From: Isoptericola sediminis
GTDB lineage: Bacteria > Actinomycetota > Actinomycetes > Actinomycetales > Cellulomonadaceae
Direction: 5' to 3'
Assembly: GCF_013085345.1 (NCBI RefSeq)
Contig: NZ_JABFAJ010000021.1
Span: forward strand, 62,001 to 126,000
Length of the DNA: 64,000 nucleotides
In this document: in pieces, positions 9,490-16,764 of the stretch
Layout of the letters: every line of letters starts with the position of its first letter
Position numbering within the stretch: the first letter of the stretch is position 1
Translations under genes and position numbers: made by a program
The notes under the pieces: model-generated
What the model saw: only the letters and a program-made list of their open reading frames with translations
What the model was told of the DNA's origin: nothing
Database searches by the model: none

Positions 9490-10737
9490 TCAGGGGTCCA
9501 TGGTAGTCGACGGCGGGGCGAAGCTCGCCCCCAGCGCCACCGCGGACCGCCCGAACCGCGCCCGCACCGCGTCAACGGCGATCTCGGCCTCCCGACGGGC
9601 CTCGCCCCGGTCGTCCTCGGCGTCGAACAGGGTGGGCTGGCTCGACAGCCCGGACCGCGGGCGCAGGTTCTCCGCGCGGACGCCCACGAGCCGTACCGCG
9701 AGCCCTCCCCGGTCCACCCCGACCAGCAGCTCCCGCGCGACCGAGAAGAGCTCCTGGGCCACGTCCGTCGGTGCCTCGAGGGTCCGCGACCGGTTCACCG
9801 TGCGGAAGTCGCTGGTGCGGAGCTTCAGGGTGACGGTCCGCGCCACGACGTCGTGCCGGCGCAGCCTCGCGGCGACGCGGTCCGCGAGCTCGCGGAGCCG
9901 GGCCACGAGGTCGTCCGTGTCCCGCAGGTCCCGCTCGAACGTCGACTCGGCGCCGATGCTGCGCTCCGGCCGACCGGCGACCACCGGACGGGAGTCCCGC
10001 CCCCAGGCGAGGTCGTGCAGGTGCTGTCCCGCGACGGGGCCGACGGCGGCACGCAGCACGTCCACCTCGGAGTCGGCGAGCTGGGCGACGGTGGTGATGC
10101 CCCACCGGGCCAGCACCGCCTCGGTCTTGTCCCCGACGCCGGTCAGGGCCCCGACGGGCAGGGCTCGCAGGAACGGCTCGGTCGCGTCGCGCGGGACGAG
10201 CAGCAGGCCGTCCGGCTTCGCGTGCGTCGAGGCCAGCTTGGCGACGAGCTTGTTGCGGCCGATCCCGACCGAGCAGGTCACGCCGTGCTCGGACCGCACC
10301 CGTTCACGCAGGGCGGCACCGATCTCGGTCGGCAGACCGAGGCGACGACGCGCCCCCGCGACGTCGAGGTAGGCCTCGTCGACCGACACCTGCTCGACCA
10401 CGGCGGTGATGTCCCCGAGCATCTCCATGACCGACCGCGACACGTCGCGGTAGGCCTGGTGGTCCGGGCGCACCACGACCGCCTGGGGGCACCGTCGCAG
10501 TGCCTGGGACATCGCCATCGCGGACCGGACGCCGTACGCCCGGGCCTCGTAGGTGGCGGCCAGCACCACGCCGCGGTCCCGTCCTCCGACGATGACCGGG
10601 CGCCCCCGCAGCTCCGGCCTGCGGGCCAGCTCGACGGAGGCGAAGAAGGCGTCCATGTCGACGTGCAGGATCGTGGCGCCGTCCTCGTCGCTCCCCCAGT
10701 TCCGGCGCACGTCCGCCGAGCGCGGCCCGCGACTCAC
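9490..10737 (-). CDS. dinB: DNA polymerase IV (Y-family, translesion)
   Basis: Error-prone Y-family polymerase that copies damaged template. The 415-residue protein has the catalytic DMDAFFASVE motif near residue 27, the second acidic motif SVDEAYLDV near 119, a helix-hairpin-helix region (GVGDKTEAVL) and a little-finger domain. A QPTLF motif near residue 368 matches a beta-clamp-binding peptide. The GTG start overlaps the stop of the upstream HEPN gene (GTGA), so the two are translationally coupled, and the pair lies downstream of a perfect SOS palindrome, implying LexA control. Confidence 0.95.
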   Translation of the reverse strand: MSRGPRSADVRRNWGSDEDGATILHVDMDAFFASVELARRPELRGRPVIVGGRDRGVVLAATYEARAYGVRSAMAMSQALRRCPQAVVVRPDHQAYRDVSRSVMEMLGDITAVVEQVSVDEAYLDVAGARRRLGLPTEIGAALRERVRSEHGVTCSVGIGRNKLVAKLASTHAKPDGLLLVPRDATEPFLRALPVGALTGVGDKTEAVLARWGITTVAQLADSEVDVLRAAVGPVAGQHLHDLAWGRDSRPVVAGRPERSIGAESTFERDLRDTDDLVARLRELADRVAARLRRHDVVARTVTLKLRTSDFRTVNRSRTLEAPTDVAQELFSVARELLVGVDRGGLAVRLVGVRAENLRPRSGLSSQPTLFDAEDDRGEARREAEIAVDAVRARFGRSAVALGASFAPPSTTMDP

Positions 10738-11171
10738 GACGCCGCCGTCGAGCGGTCCCGCAGACGCGTCAGCGCGAACCCGGCACGCGGGTCGAGCCGC
10801 AGACCGACCTCGTCACGGAAGTCCTCGGCGCACGCGAGCAGCTCGTCGGCACGGCGGGCGGGCACCTGGTCGCCGTGGCCGGAGTCCACGACCGCCCGCA
10901 GTCGCGCACCCGAGGCGAAGTAGACGCTCCAGGCCGCCAGCTCGGGCTCGACACGGCTCAGCAGCTCCCACACCGGCCGCGCGCGGCCACGGCGCGGCAC
11001 GTCGTCGTGCCGGGCGACCACGGCGGCGGCCGCACGGAGCGCCGCCAGGTGCGCGTGCACGAACCGGTCGCCGCTGTCCCGTGCGTCGACGGCCTCGGCG
11101 AGCTCGGCGTCGGCGCGGGCGAGCAGCTGCTGGACGCGCTCCGGCATCGGGACATCGTCTTGTGCGGACAT
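10734..11171 (-). CDS. SAV_6107-type HEPN domain protein
   Basis: A 145-residue, all-helical, Ala/Arg-rich protein that resembles the actinobacterial SAV_6107 HEPN family. It contains RFVHAH near residues 33-38, which fits the R-x4-H pattern of HEPN ribonucleases, but activity is not established for this family. ATG at 11171 follows GGAGG with a 6-base spacer; the open frame upstream is unsupported. Its stop overlaps the dinB start, and an SOS box lies 47 bases upstream, so it should be induced by DNA damage together with Pol IV. Assignment to the family is from recall of the pattern, not a search. Confidence 0.7.
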   Translation of the reverse strand: MSAQDDVPMPERVQQLLARADAELAEAVDARDSGDRFVHAHLAALRAAAAVVARHDDVPRRGRARPVWELLSRVEPELAAWSVYFASGARLRAVVDSGHGDQVPARRADELLACAEDFRDEVGLRLDPRAGFALTRLRDRSTAAS

Positions 11172-11217
11172 CACACACCTCCAGACCCCAGAGCGGGTTC
11201 GTCCCGCCACCTCATCG

Positions 11218-11233
11218 TCGAACACCTGTTCGA
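11218..11233. promoter_or_regulatory. SOS box (LexA operator) for HEPN-dinB
   Basis: TCGAACACCTGTTCGA is a perfect match to the actinobacterial/Gram-positive LexA palindrome (TCGAAC-N4-GTTCGA). It lies 47 bases before the HEPN gene on the minus strand and 42 bases before the spermidine-synthase-like gene on the plus strand, so it could repress one or both. Confidence 0.9.
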
Positions 11234-11274
11234 CTCCTGTCAAGATCGCGGACCGCTCGGGGAGAATGTCGGCC

Positions 11275-12171
11275 ATGGCTCCACGCTCCCGGCGCGCCCG
11301 TCGCCCCCGATCCTCCCGCGAGGCACCGACACTGCCCGCCGGGGAGGTGCCGATCGACACCGGGACGGCACGCGTCGAGACCGACCCGGAGGACCCCGAG
11401 CGCCTGACCCTCTACGTCAACGACGTGCCGAGCTCCTGCCTCGACCTCGGCGACGCGGGGTTCCTCGCCTTCGAGTACCTGCAGCAGATGGCCGCGGTCG
11501 TCGACACGCTCCCGGACGGCCCGCTGCGTGCCGTCCACCTCGGCGCCGCCGGTTGCGCCCTCCCCCGCTACGTCGATCACACCCGGCCCGGTTCGCGTCA
11601 GATCGGCGTGGACGTCGACGCCGAGCTCCTGCGACTCGTCCGCCGCTGGTTCGACCTGCCCCGCTCCCCCGCGCTGCGGCTCCGCGCGGACGACGCCGGG
11701 CACGCGCTGGCGGGCCTGTCCCCCGGGTTGGCCGACGTCGTCGTCCGGGACGTGTTCGCCGGGGACACGACCCCCGACCACCTCGTCGGCACGGCGTTCG
11801 CCCGCGCGTGCGTCCGCGCGGTGCGCCCGGGCGGGGTGGTGCTGGCGAACTGCGCCGACCGCCCGCCGCTGACCACGGCACGGCGCGAGGTCGCGGCCTT
11901 CGCCGAGGCCCTCGGCCCGGGCGCGATCGACGGCGGCCGCCTCGCGCTGGTGGCCGAGCCCGCGATCCTCAAGGGACGTCGGTACGGCAACGTGACGATC
12001 GTCGCGGTGGCGCCGACGCCCGACGGTGAGACGGACCCGGACGGGCCGCCCGCGCTCGACGTCCGCGCGCCGGCCCTGGGCCGCGCGCTGCGGTCGCTGG
12101 CCGTCCCGGCGCACGTGCTCGCCGGCGAGGAGCTGGCCCGGTTCATCGGCTCGGTCGCACCGTTGCCGTGA
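11275..12171 (+). CDS. Spermidine synthase-like (SAM-fold) protein
   Basis: A 298-residue protein with a Rossmann-like methyltransferase fold resembling spermidine synthases: a glycine-rich strand-loop (HLGAAGCALPRY), a GVDVDAELL acidic loop and a DVFAGDTTPDHL motif. The usual polyamine-synthase DxGGGDG-type motif is not preserved, so polyamine synthesis is doubtful. ATG at 11275 has a GGGGAG site about ten bases upstream; ATG at 11266 is an alternative but sits too close to that site. It is divergent from the SOS-controlled HEPN-dinB operon and ends before a strong bidirectional terminator. Confidence 0.75.
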   Translation: MAPRSRRARRPRSSREAPTLPAGEVPIDTGTARVETDPEDPERLTLYVNDVPSSCLDLGDAGFLAFEYLQQMAAVVDTLPDGPLRAVHLGAAGCALPRYVDHTRPGSRQIGVDVDAELLRLVRRWFDLPRSPALRLRADDAGHALAGLSPGLADVVVRDVFAGDTTPDHLVGTAFARACVRAVRPGGVVLANCADRPPLTTARREVAAFAEALGPGAIDGGRLALVAEPAILKGRRYGNVTIVAVAPTPDGETDPDGPPALDVRAPALGRALRSLAVPAHVLAGEELARFIGSVAPLP

Positions 12172-12187
12172 CGCCGCGCCCGGGAAC

Positions 12188-12226
12188 GGCGCAGGCCGCC
12201 TCCCCGGCGGGGAGACGGCCTGCGCC
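12188..12226. terminator. Bidirectional terminator hairpin
   Basis: An 11-bp perfect outer stem (GGCGCAGGCCG / CGGCCTGCGCC) encloses an inner CTCCCC/GGGGAG stem. It sits between two convergent genes (ends at 12171 and 12240), the expected place for a shared terminator. Confidence 0.75.
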
Positions 12227-12239
12227 GGTCGGGTACGCC

Positions 12240-12443
12240 TCAGATCGGGACGACCTGCTCCGCCTGGGGCCCCTTGGGCCCCTGCGTGATCTCGAACTCG
12301 ACCCGCTGCGCCTCGTCGAGGGTGCGGTACCCCTGCGTCTGGATCGCCGAGTAGTGCACGAAGACGTCGGCACCGCCGTCGTCCTGGGCGATGAACCCGT
12401 AGCCCTTCTCAGCGTTGAACCACTTCACGGAACCCTGCGCCAT
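12240..12443 (-). CDS. Cold-shock protein (CspA family)
   Basis: A 67-residue single cold-shock domain that binds single-stranded RNA and DNA and acts as an RNA chaperone. The RNP1-like KGYGFI motif and RNP2-like VFVHYSAI motif are both present, and the length is standard for the family. The start codon is preceded by GAAGGA with good spacing. About 215 bases of non-coding DNA lie upstream before the PAC2 gene; this would hold the promoter and any structured leader, but I see no element there I can name with confidence. Confidence 0.95.
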   Translation of the reverse strand: MAQGSVKWFNAEKGYGFIAQDDGGADVFVHYSAIQTQGYRTLDEAQRVEFEITQGPKGPQAEQVVPI

Positions 12444-12658
12444 GCTGATCCTTCGATCTTCCGTCCGATGCACGGGAGCCCCGGACGGGCACCCGCCGTC
12501 GCAGCGGGCGGTCGACGCCGGCTCGTGCGCTGCTCCGCCGATGCAACGCGGCAAGTGTGGCATGGAACACACCGGTTTGCACGGAATGGGCGGCGATGAC
12601 CGGCAGGTGTCACCCGGTCGACACGTCCGACTCGGCGGGCGGGCGGCCGCGGGGACCT

Positions 12659-13591
12659 TCAGTCGTCGCCGCGCTCGGCCAGGAACCGCTCGAACTCGGC
12701 GCCCAGCTCTTCCGCCGTCGGCAGCGAGGAGTCCTCGGCGAGCAGGTTCTGACGGCCCACCGACCGCGCGAACGCGTCGTACTGCTCCTCGAGCTGGTGC
12801 ACGACGGACGCCACCTCCTCGTTCTCCGCGACGAGCTCGGCGACCTCGACCCGCGCCTGGCCCGCCGCCTCGTCGAGCGCCCCCGTGTCCAGGGCGAGCC
12901 CCGTGGCCTTCTCGAGCTGCTGCAGCGCCAGGACCGCCGCGGGGGCGTACCGCGACTGCCCCAGGTAGTGCGGGACGTGCACCGCGAAGCCCATCGCGTC
13001 GTGCTCGGTCTCGCCGAGGCGGTACTCCAGGAGCGCCTCCCAGGAGCCCGGGACCTGCACGCGGCCGAAGTAGGTCGTCTGCTCGTCGACCAGCCCCTCC
13101 CGGGTCCCGTGCACCGTCAGCGTCAGCGGCCGGGTGTGCGGGACGGCCATCGGGATGCCGTGCAGCCCGACGGTCAGCGACACACCCAGCTCGTCGACGA
13201 TCCGCCGCACCGCGGCCGCGGCCCGCTCCCACTGCAGGTCCGGCTCGGTCCCGTGCAGCAGCAGGAAGCCGGTGCCCTCGTCGTCGGCCAGGTGGTCGAG
13301 CGCCAGGACGGGTGCGTCGTACCCGGCCCAGCGGTCCGCGTCGAACGTCATCGGCGGGCGGCGGGACCGGTAGTCGACGAGCTGGTCGACGTCGAAGGTC
13401 ACCAGGCGGGTCGGCGTGAAGCTCCCCAGGAGGTGCTCCGCCGCGAGCTCCCCGGTGGCACCGGCGTCCACGAAACCGCGCACCGCGTGCACCAGGACGG
13501 GCGCCGCGGCGAGTCCGCCCTCGTCGGCCGTGCCCAGGGTCCGCGCCACCGCGTCGTGATCCACCTCGTAGATGCCCTGCGGGTCCTGCAC
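12659..13591 (-). CDS. PAC2 family protein
   Basis: A 310-residue protein with the actinobacterial PAC2 pattern: an N-terminal [16 protein letters not shown] region, a central [14 protein letters not shown] motif and a Glu-rich helical C-terminus with a possible coiled coil. The fold is shared with the proteasome assembly chaperone 2, but whether the bacterial members assist proteasome-like assembly is not known. The GTG start is preceded by GAGGAGG. It stands alone between the cold-shock gene and the signalling cassette. Confidence 0.85.
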   Translation of the reverse strand: MQDPQGIYEVDHDAVARTLGTADEGGLAAAPVLVHAVRGFVDAGATGELAAEHLLGSFTPTRLVTFDVDQLVDYRSRRPPMTFDADRWAGYDAPVLALDHLADDEGTGFLLLHGTEPDLQWERAAAAVRRIVDELGVSLTVGLHGIPMAVPHTRPLTLTVHGTREGLVDEQTTYFGRVQVPGSWEALLEYRLGETEHDAMGFAVHVPHYLGQSRYAPAAVLALQQLEKATGLALDTGALDEAAGQARVEVAELVAENEEVASVVHQLEEQYDAFARSVGRQNLLAEDSSLPTAEELGAEFERFLAERGDD

Positions 13592-13686
13592 CGTTCCTCC
13601 TCACGAACCGGCTCCGGGGTGCGGTCGCACCTCTGCCGACCCACAACCCACGCCGCGCCCGAGATCATCCCGGCCGCCGGGAGCGC

Positions 13687-14127
13687 TCACCGCTGCGGCA
13701 GGCGCACCACCGAGACGAAGAAGTCGTCGATCTGCCGCACGACGTCGATGAACCGTTCGAAGTCGACGGGCTTGGTGACGTAGGCGTTGGCGTGCAGGCT
13801 GTAGGAACGCAGCACGTCCTCCTCCGCCTCGGAGGTCGTCAGCACCACCACCGGGATGTGCCGCAGCGCGGCGTCCTGCTTGACCGACGCCAGGACCTCG
13901 CGGCCGTCCATCCGGGGCAGGTTGAGGTCCAGCAGCACCAGGTCCGGGGTGGGAGCGGCGGCGTGCTGGCCCTCCTTGCGGAGGAACTCCATCGCGCTGA
14001 CCCCGTCCGAGACGACCCACAGCGTGTTGGCGACCTTGTGCTCGGCGAAGGCCTCGCGGGTCATGAGCACGTCACCGGGGTCGTCCTCGACCAGGAGGAC
14101 CTCGATGCCGACCTGCTGCTCCACCAT
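13687..14127 (-). CDS. Stand-alone response regulator receiver (Rcp1-like)
   Basis: A 146-residue single receiver domain with no output domain. Visible are the acidic pair (EDD near residue 14), the phosphoacceptor Asp in [11 protein letters not shown], the Thr/Ser switch (LTTS) and the conserved Lys (VTKPVD). It resembles Rcp1-type receivers that pair with phytochrome-like histidine kinases. ATG at 14127 has an AGGG site 7 bases upstream and gives a natural start; GTG at 14133 is possible. It follows the kinase gene after nine bases and is the last gene of the cassette. Confidence 0.9.
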   Translation of the reverse strand: MVEQQVGIEVLLVEDDPGDVLMTREAFAEHKVANTLWVVSDGVSAMEFLRKEGQHAAAPTPDLVLLDLNLPRMDGREVLASVKQDAALRHIPVVVLTTSEAEEDVLRSYSLHANAYVTKPVDFERFIDVVRQIDDFFVSVVRLPQR

Positions 14128-14136
14128 GACCACACC

Positions 14137-15306
14137 CTAGTCCGACGCCGGCAGGGTCCACCGGACGGTGGTCCCGGTCGTGGCGTCCGGGTCGATCCAC
14201 ACCCTGCCGCCGTGGTGCTCGACGACCCGCTTGACGAGCGCCAGCCCGATCCCGGTGCCGCTGTACACCTCCTTGGGGTGCAGGCGCTGGAAGATCACGA
14301 AGACGCGTTCGGCGTACTGCGGGTCGATGCCGATCCCGTTGTCCGTGCACGCCAGCTCCCACTCCTCGCCGTCGGGGCCGCTCACCCGCCGGGCCGACAC
14401 GTGCACGCGCGGCGGACGGTCCGGGTGGGCGAACTTCAGCGCGTTGCCCACGACGTTGCGCATCAGCATCATCAGCGGGCCACGCTCCCCCTCGACCACC
14501 GGCAGCGGGTCGCTGGTCACCTCGCCGTCCTTCTCGGCGAGGCGGTGCGACAGGTCGGACAGGACCTGGTCGAGCACCTCGGACAGGTCGACGTCCTCGC
14601 GCCGGCCGCCGGAGCGCCCGACCCGCGAGAAGCTGAGCAGGTCCTGGATGAGCCGCTGCATGCGGTGCGCCCCGTCCACGGCGAAGGCGATGTACTGGTC
14701 GGCCCGGTCGTCGAGCTGGTCGCCGTAGCGCTTCTGCAGGAGCTGGGTGAAGCTGGCGACCTTGCGCAGCGGCTCCTGCAGGTCGTGGGAGGCGACGTAG
14801 GCGAACTGCTCCAGGTCGCGGTTCGACCGCTCCAGCTCGGCGGCCTGCTCGCGCAGCCGCAGGTGGGCGTCCTCCACCTCCTGGTGCGCCGCGCGGGCGT
14901 CGGCGACCTGCTCGACCAGCTCGCGCCGCATCGCCTCGACGTCGCGCGCCAGGGCCGCGACCTCGCCCGAACCCACCGGTGGGATCTCGTGGTCGTGCTC
15001 GCCCGTGCTGGCGGCGCGGACCTCGGCGGCCAGGGTGGCCAGCGGGACCGTCAGGCCCCGGCGCACCTCGCGCAGGACCGTCACGGCGACGCCGACCCCG
15101 ACGCCGCCCAGCACGAGCACCACGGCCAGGAGCACCTCGTTCCACACCCGGGCGTCGTCGATCGCCGCGGCGTCGGCACCGGCTTCCAGCAGCCGCTGCG
15201 AACCCAGCGTGGCGACCAGGGCCAGCAGCAGGCCGGCGACGAGGGCCACCGTCCCCCAGCGCAGCAGCCGGCGCGCGCGGTCCAGCACGGAGCGTTCAGG
15301 ACTCAT
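14137..15306 (-). CDS. Membrane histidine kinase (HAMP, phytochrome-type HisKA)
   Basis: A 389-residue sensor kinase. Two membrane segments (about residues 15-37 and 58-80) flank a very short outer loop, followed by a HAMP-like region, a Glu/Ala-rich coiled coil, and a HisKA domain whose phosphoacceptor lies in ASHDLQEPLRK, the form typical of phytochrome-type kinases. The ATPase domain has the N box (NVVGNALKF), DNGIGID and GTGIGLAL. With so small an outer loop, sensing may be through the membrane or a partner. ATG at 15306 overlaps the upstream phosphatase gene by 11 bases. Confidence 0.92.
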   Translation of the reverse strand: MSPERSVLDRARRLLRWGTVALVAGLLLALVATLGSQRLLEAGADAAAIDDARVWNEVLLAVVLVLGGVGVGVAVTVLREVRRGLTVPLATLAAEVRAASTGEHDHEIPPVGSGEVAALARDVEAMRRELVEQVADARAAHQEVEDAHLRLREQAAELERSNRDLEQFAYVASHDLQEPLRKVASFTQLLQKRYGDQLDDRADQYIAFAVDGAHRMQRLIQDLLSFSRVGRSGGRREDVDLSEVLDQVLSDLSHRLAEKDGEVTSDPLPVVEGERGPLMMLMRNVVGNALKFAHPDRPPRVHVSARRVSGPDGEEWELACTDNGIGIDPQYAERVFVIFQRLHPKEVYSGTGIGLALVKRVVEHHGGRVWIDPDATTGTTVRWTLPASD

Positions 15307-16621
15307 CGGGCCACTCCACGGAGTCCGCGAGCATGGCGGAGCGCTCGCCCGGCACGTCCTCGGACCCGGTCCAGCCGACGACCAGCATCGCGGCGTCGTC
15401 CGCCAGGGGACCACCGTGCAGGCGCCGGACCCGGCGCAGCACCCTCTCGACGACCCCGCCGAGACCTCCGCGCTCGACCTCGTCGCGGACGAGGTCGGCC
15501 AGACCGGCCACGCCCACGCGCAACGCGGCCCGCCGCCGTCCGCCCCGACCCGGTGCGGACGACTCGTCGGCGGCCAGCGACGCCTCCACCAGACCATCGG
15601 TGTAGGTGACGACCGCGAACGGACCCTCGAGCTCGAGCCGTTGCGACGTCCACCCCCCGGGCACCGGCACGCCGAGGGCGCGACCACGCTCGACCGGCGC
15701 GAGGACCTCGCACCCCGGGGTGCCGTCCGTCCCGGTGAGCAGCATCGGGGCGAGGTGACCGGCGAGACAGATCTCGACGGCGGACCGGTCGGCCTGCACG
15801 GTCACCTGGCACAGCGTCACGAAGATCTCCGGACGCGCACGCTCGGTGTGCAGCACCGTCTCCAGCGCGGGGAAGATCGCCTCGGGCGGGGTCCCGGTGA
15901 GCACGAGCGTCCGCCACGCGGTCCGGAGCGTCGCGCCGAGCGCGGCCTCGTCGGGCCCGTGGCCGGCGACGTCCCCGATCACCGAGAGCACCCGGCCGTC
16001 GGGCGTCTCGACGGTGTCGAAGAAGTCTCCGCCGAGGAGCCCCTCCCCGCCGGGCAGGTATCCCACGAGCACGGACACGGCCTCGTCGTCGACCAGGGGC
16101 GTGGGCAGCAGGGCCTTCTCCAGCCTCGCGGTCTCGGCCGCCCGGACCCGGCCGCGGTACAGGGCGCGTTCCTGCTCGGCCGACCGCCGGCGCTGCAGCG
16201 CGTAGCGCAGGGACCGGCCGAGCAGGTCCGGTCCGACCTCACCCTTGACGAGGTAGTCGTCGGCCCCGGCCGCCACGGCCTCGACGCCGAGATCGACGCC
16301 GCTGTGCCCCGTCAGCACCACGAGGGCGGGCGAGGCGGCGTGCCGGGCGCCCACGTGGCGCAGCCGCTGCACGGCGGTCAGACCCGCCGCGTCCGGGAGC
16401 CCGAGGTCCACCAGGAGGCAGTCCACCGTACCGGTGGCGACCTCGGCCGCCGCCTGGGAGACCGACACCGCGCGACGCAGCTCGACGTCGATCTCCGCGT
16501 CGGCGAGGAGCTCGGTGACCAGCAGGGCGTCGCCGTCGTCGTCCTCGACCAGCAGGACGCACGGCAGCGCGCCCCCCGCGGGGTCCCCGGCCTCCTCCCG
16601 ACCCCCGTCGCCGCTGCTCAT
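15296..16621 (-). CDS. Receiver domain fused to PP2C/SpoIIE phosphatase
   Basis: A 441-residue cytoplasmic regulator: an N-terminal receiver (acidic EDDDGD near residue 25, phosphoacceptor in LVDLGLPD, Lys in DDYLVKG), a linker helix, and a PP2C-type serine phosphatase domain with the metal-binding Asp residues in GGDFFD, IGDVAGHG and YTDGLVEA, ending near ADDAAML. Such proteins dephosphorylate anti-sigma antagonists when their receiver is phosphorylated. The kinase encoded next, overlapping by 11 bases, is the probable phosphodonor. No antagonist or anti-sigma gene is in the window. Confidence 0.9.
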   Translation of the reverse strand: MSSGDGGREEAGDPAGGALPCVLLVEDDDGDALLVTELLADAEIDVELRRAVSVSQAAAEVATGTVDCLLVDLGLPDAAGLTAVQRLRHVGARHAASPALVVLTGHSGVDLGVEAVAAGADDYLVKGEVGPDLLGRSLRYALQRRRSAEQERALYRGRVRAAETARLEKALLPTPLVDDEAVSVLVGYLPGGEGLLGGDFFDTVETPDGRVLSVIGDVAGHGPDEAALGATLRTAWRTLVLTGTPPEAIFPALETVLHTERARPEIFVTLCQVTVQADRSAVEICLAGHLAPMLLTGTDGTPGCEVLAPVERGRALGVPVPGGWTSQRLELEGPFAVVTYTDGLVEASLAADESSAPGRGGRRRAALRVGVAGLADLVRDEVERGGLGGVVERVLRRVRRLHGGPLADDAAMLVVGWTGSEDVPGERSAMLADSVEWPDES

Positions 16622-16764
16622 GGTCGGGATCCTATGCGCCGCTGTGGTCCACGTCACCGGTGTCGCGGCGGCGCGCCGCCCCAGATCACCCGGGGCGGGA
16701 CACGACAGGGGTCACGGACGTGGAATGATGGTCGGCCGCACACCGAGCAGCACCTGGAGGACGC

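Noticed and set aside
12444-12658. Cold-shock leader element or small RNA upstream of the csp gene
   Set aside because: Only short GC hairpins are visible, with no recognisable promoter or cold-box; nothing specific can be supported.
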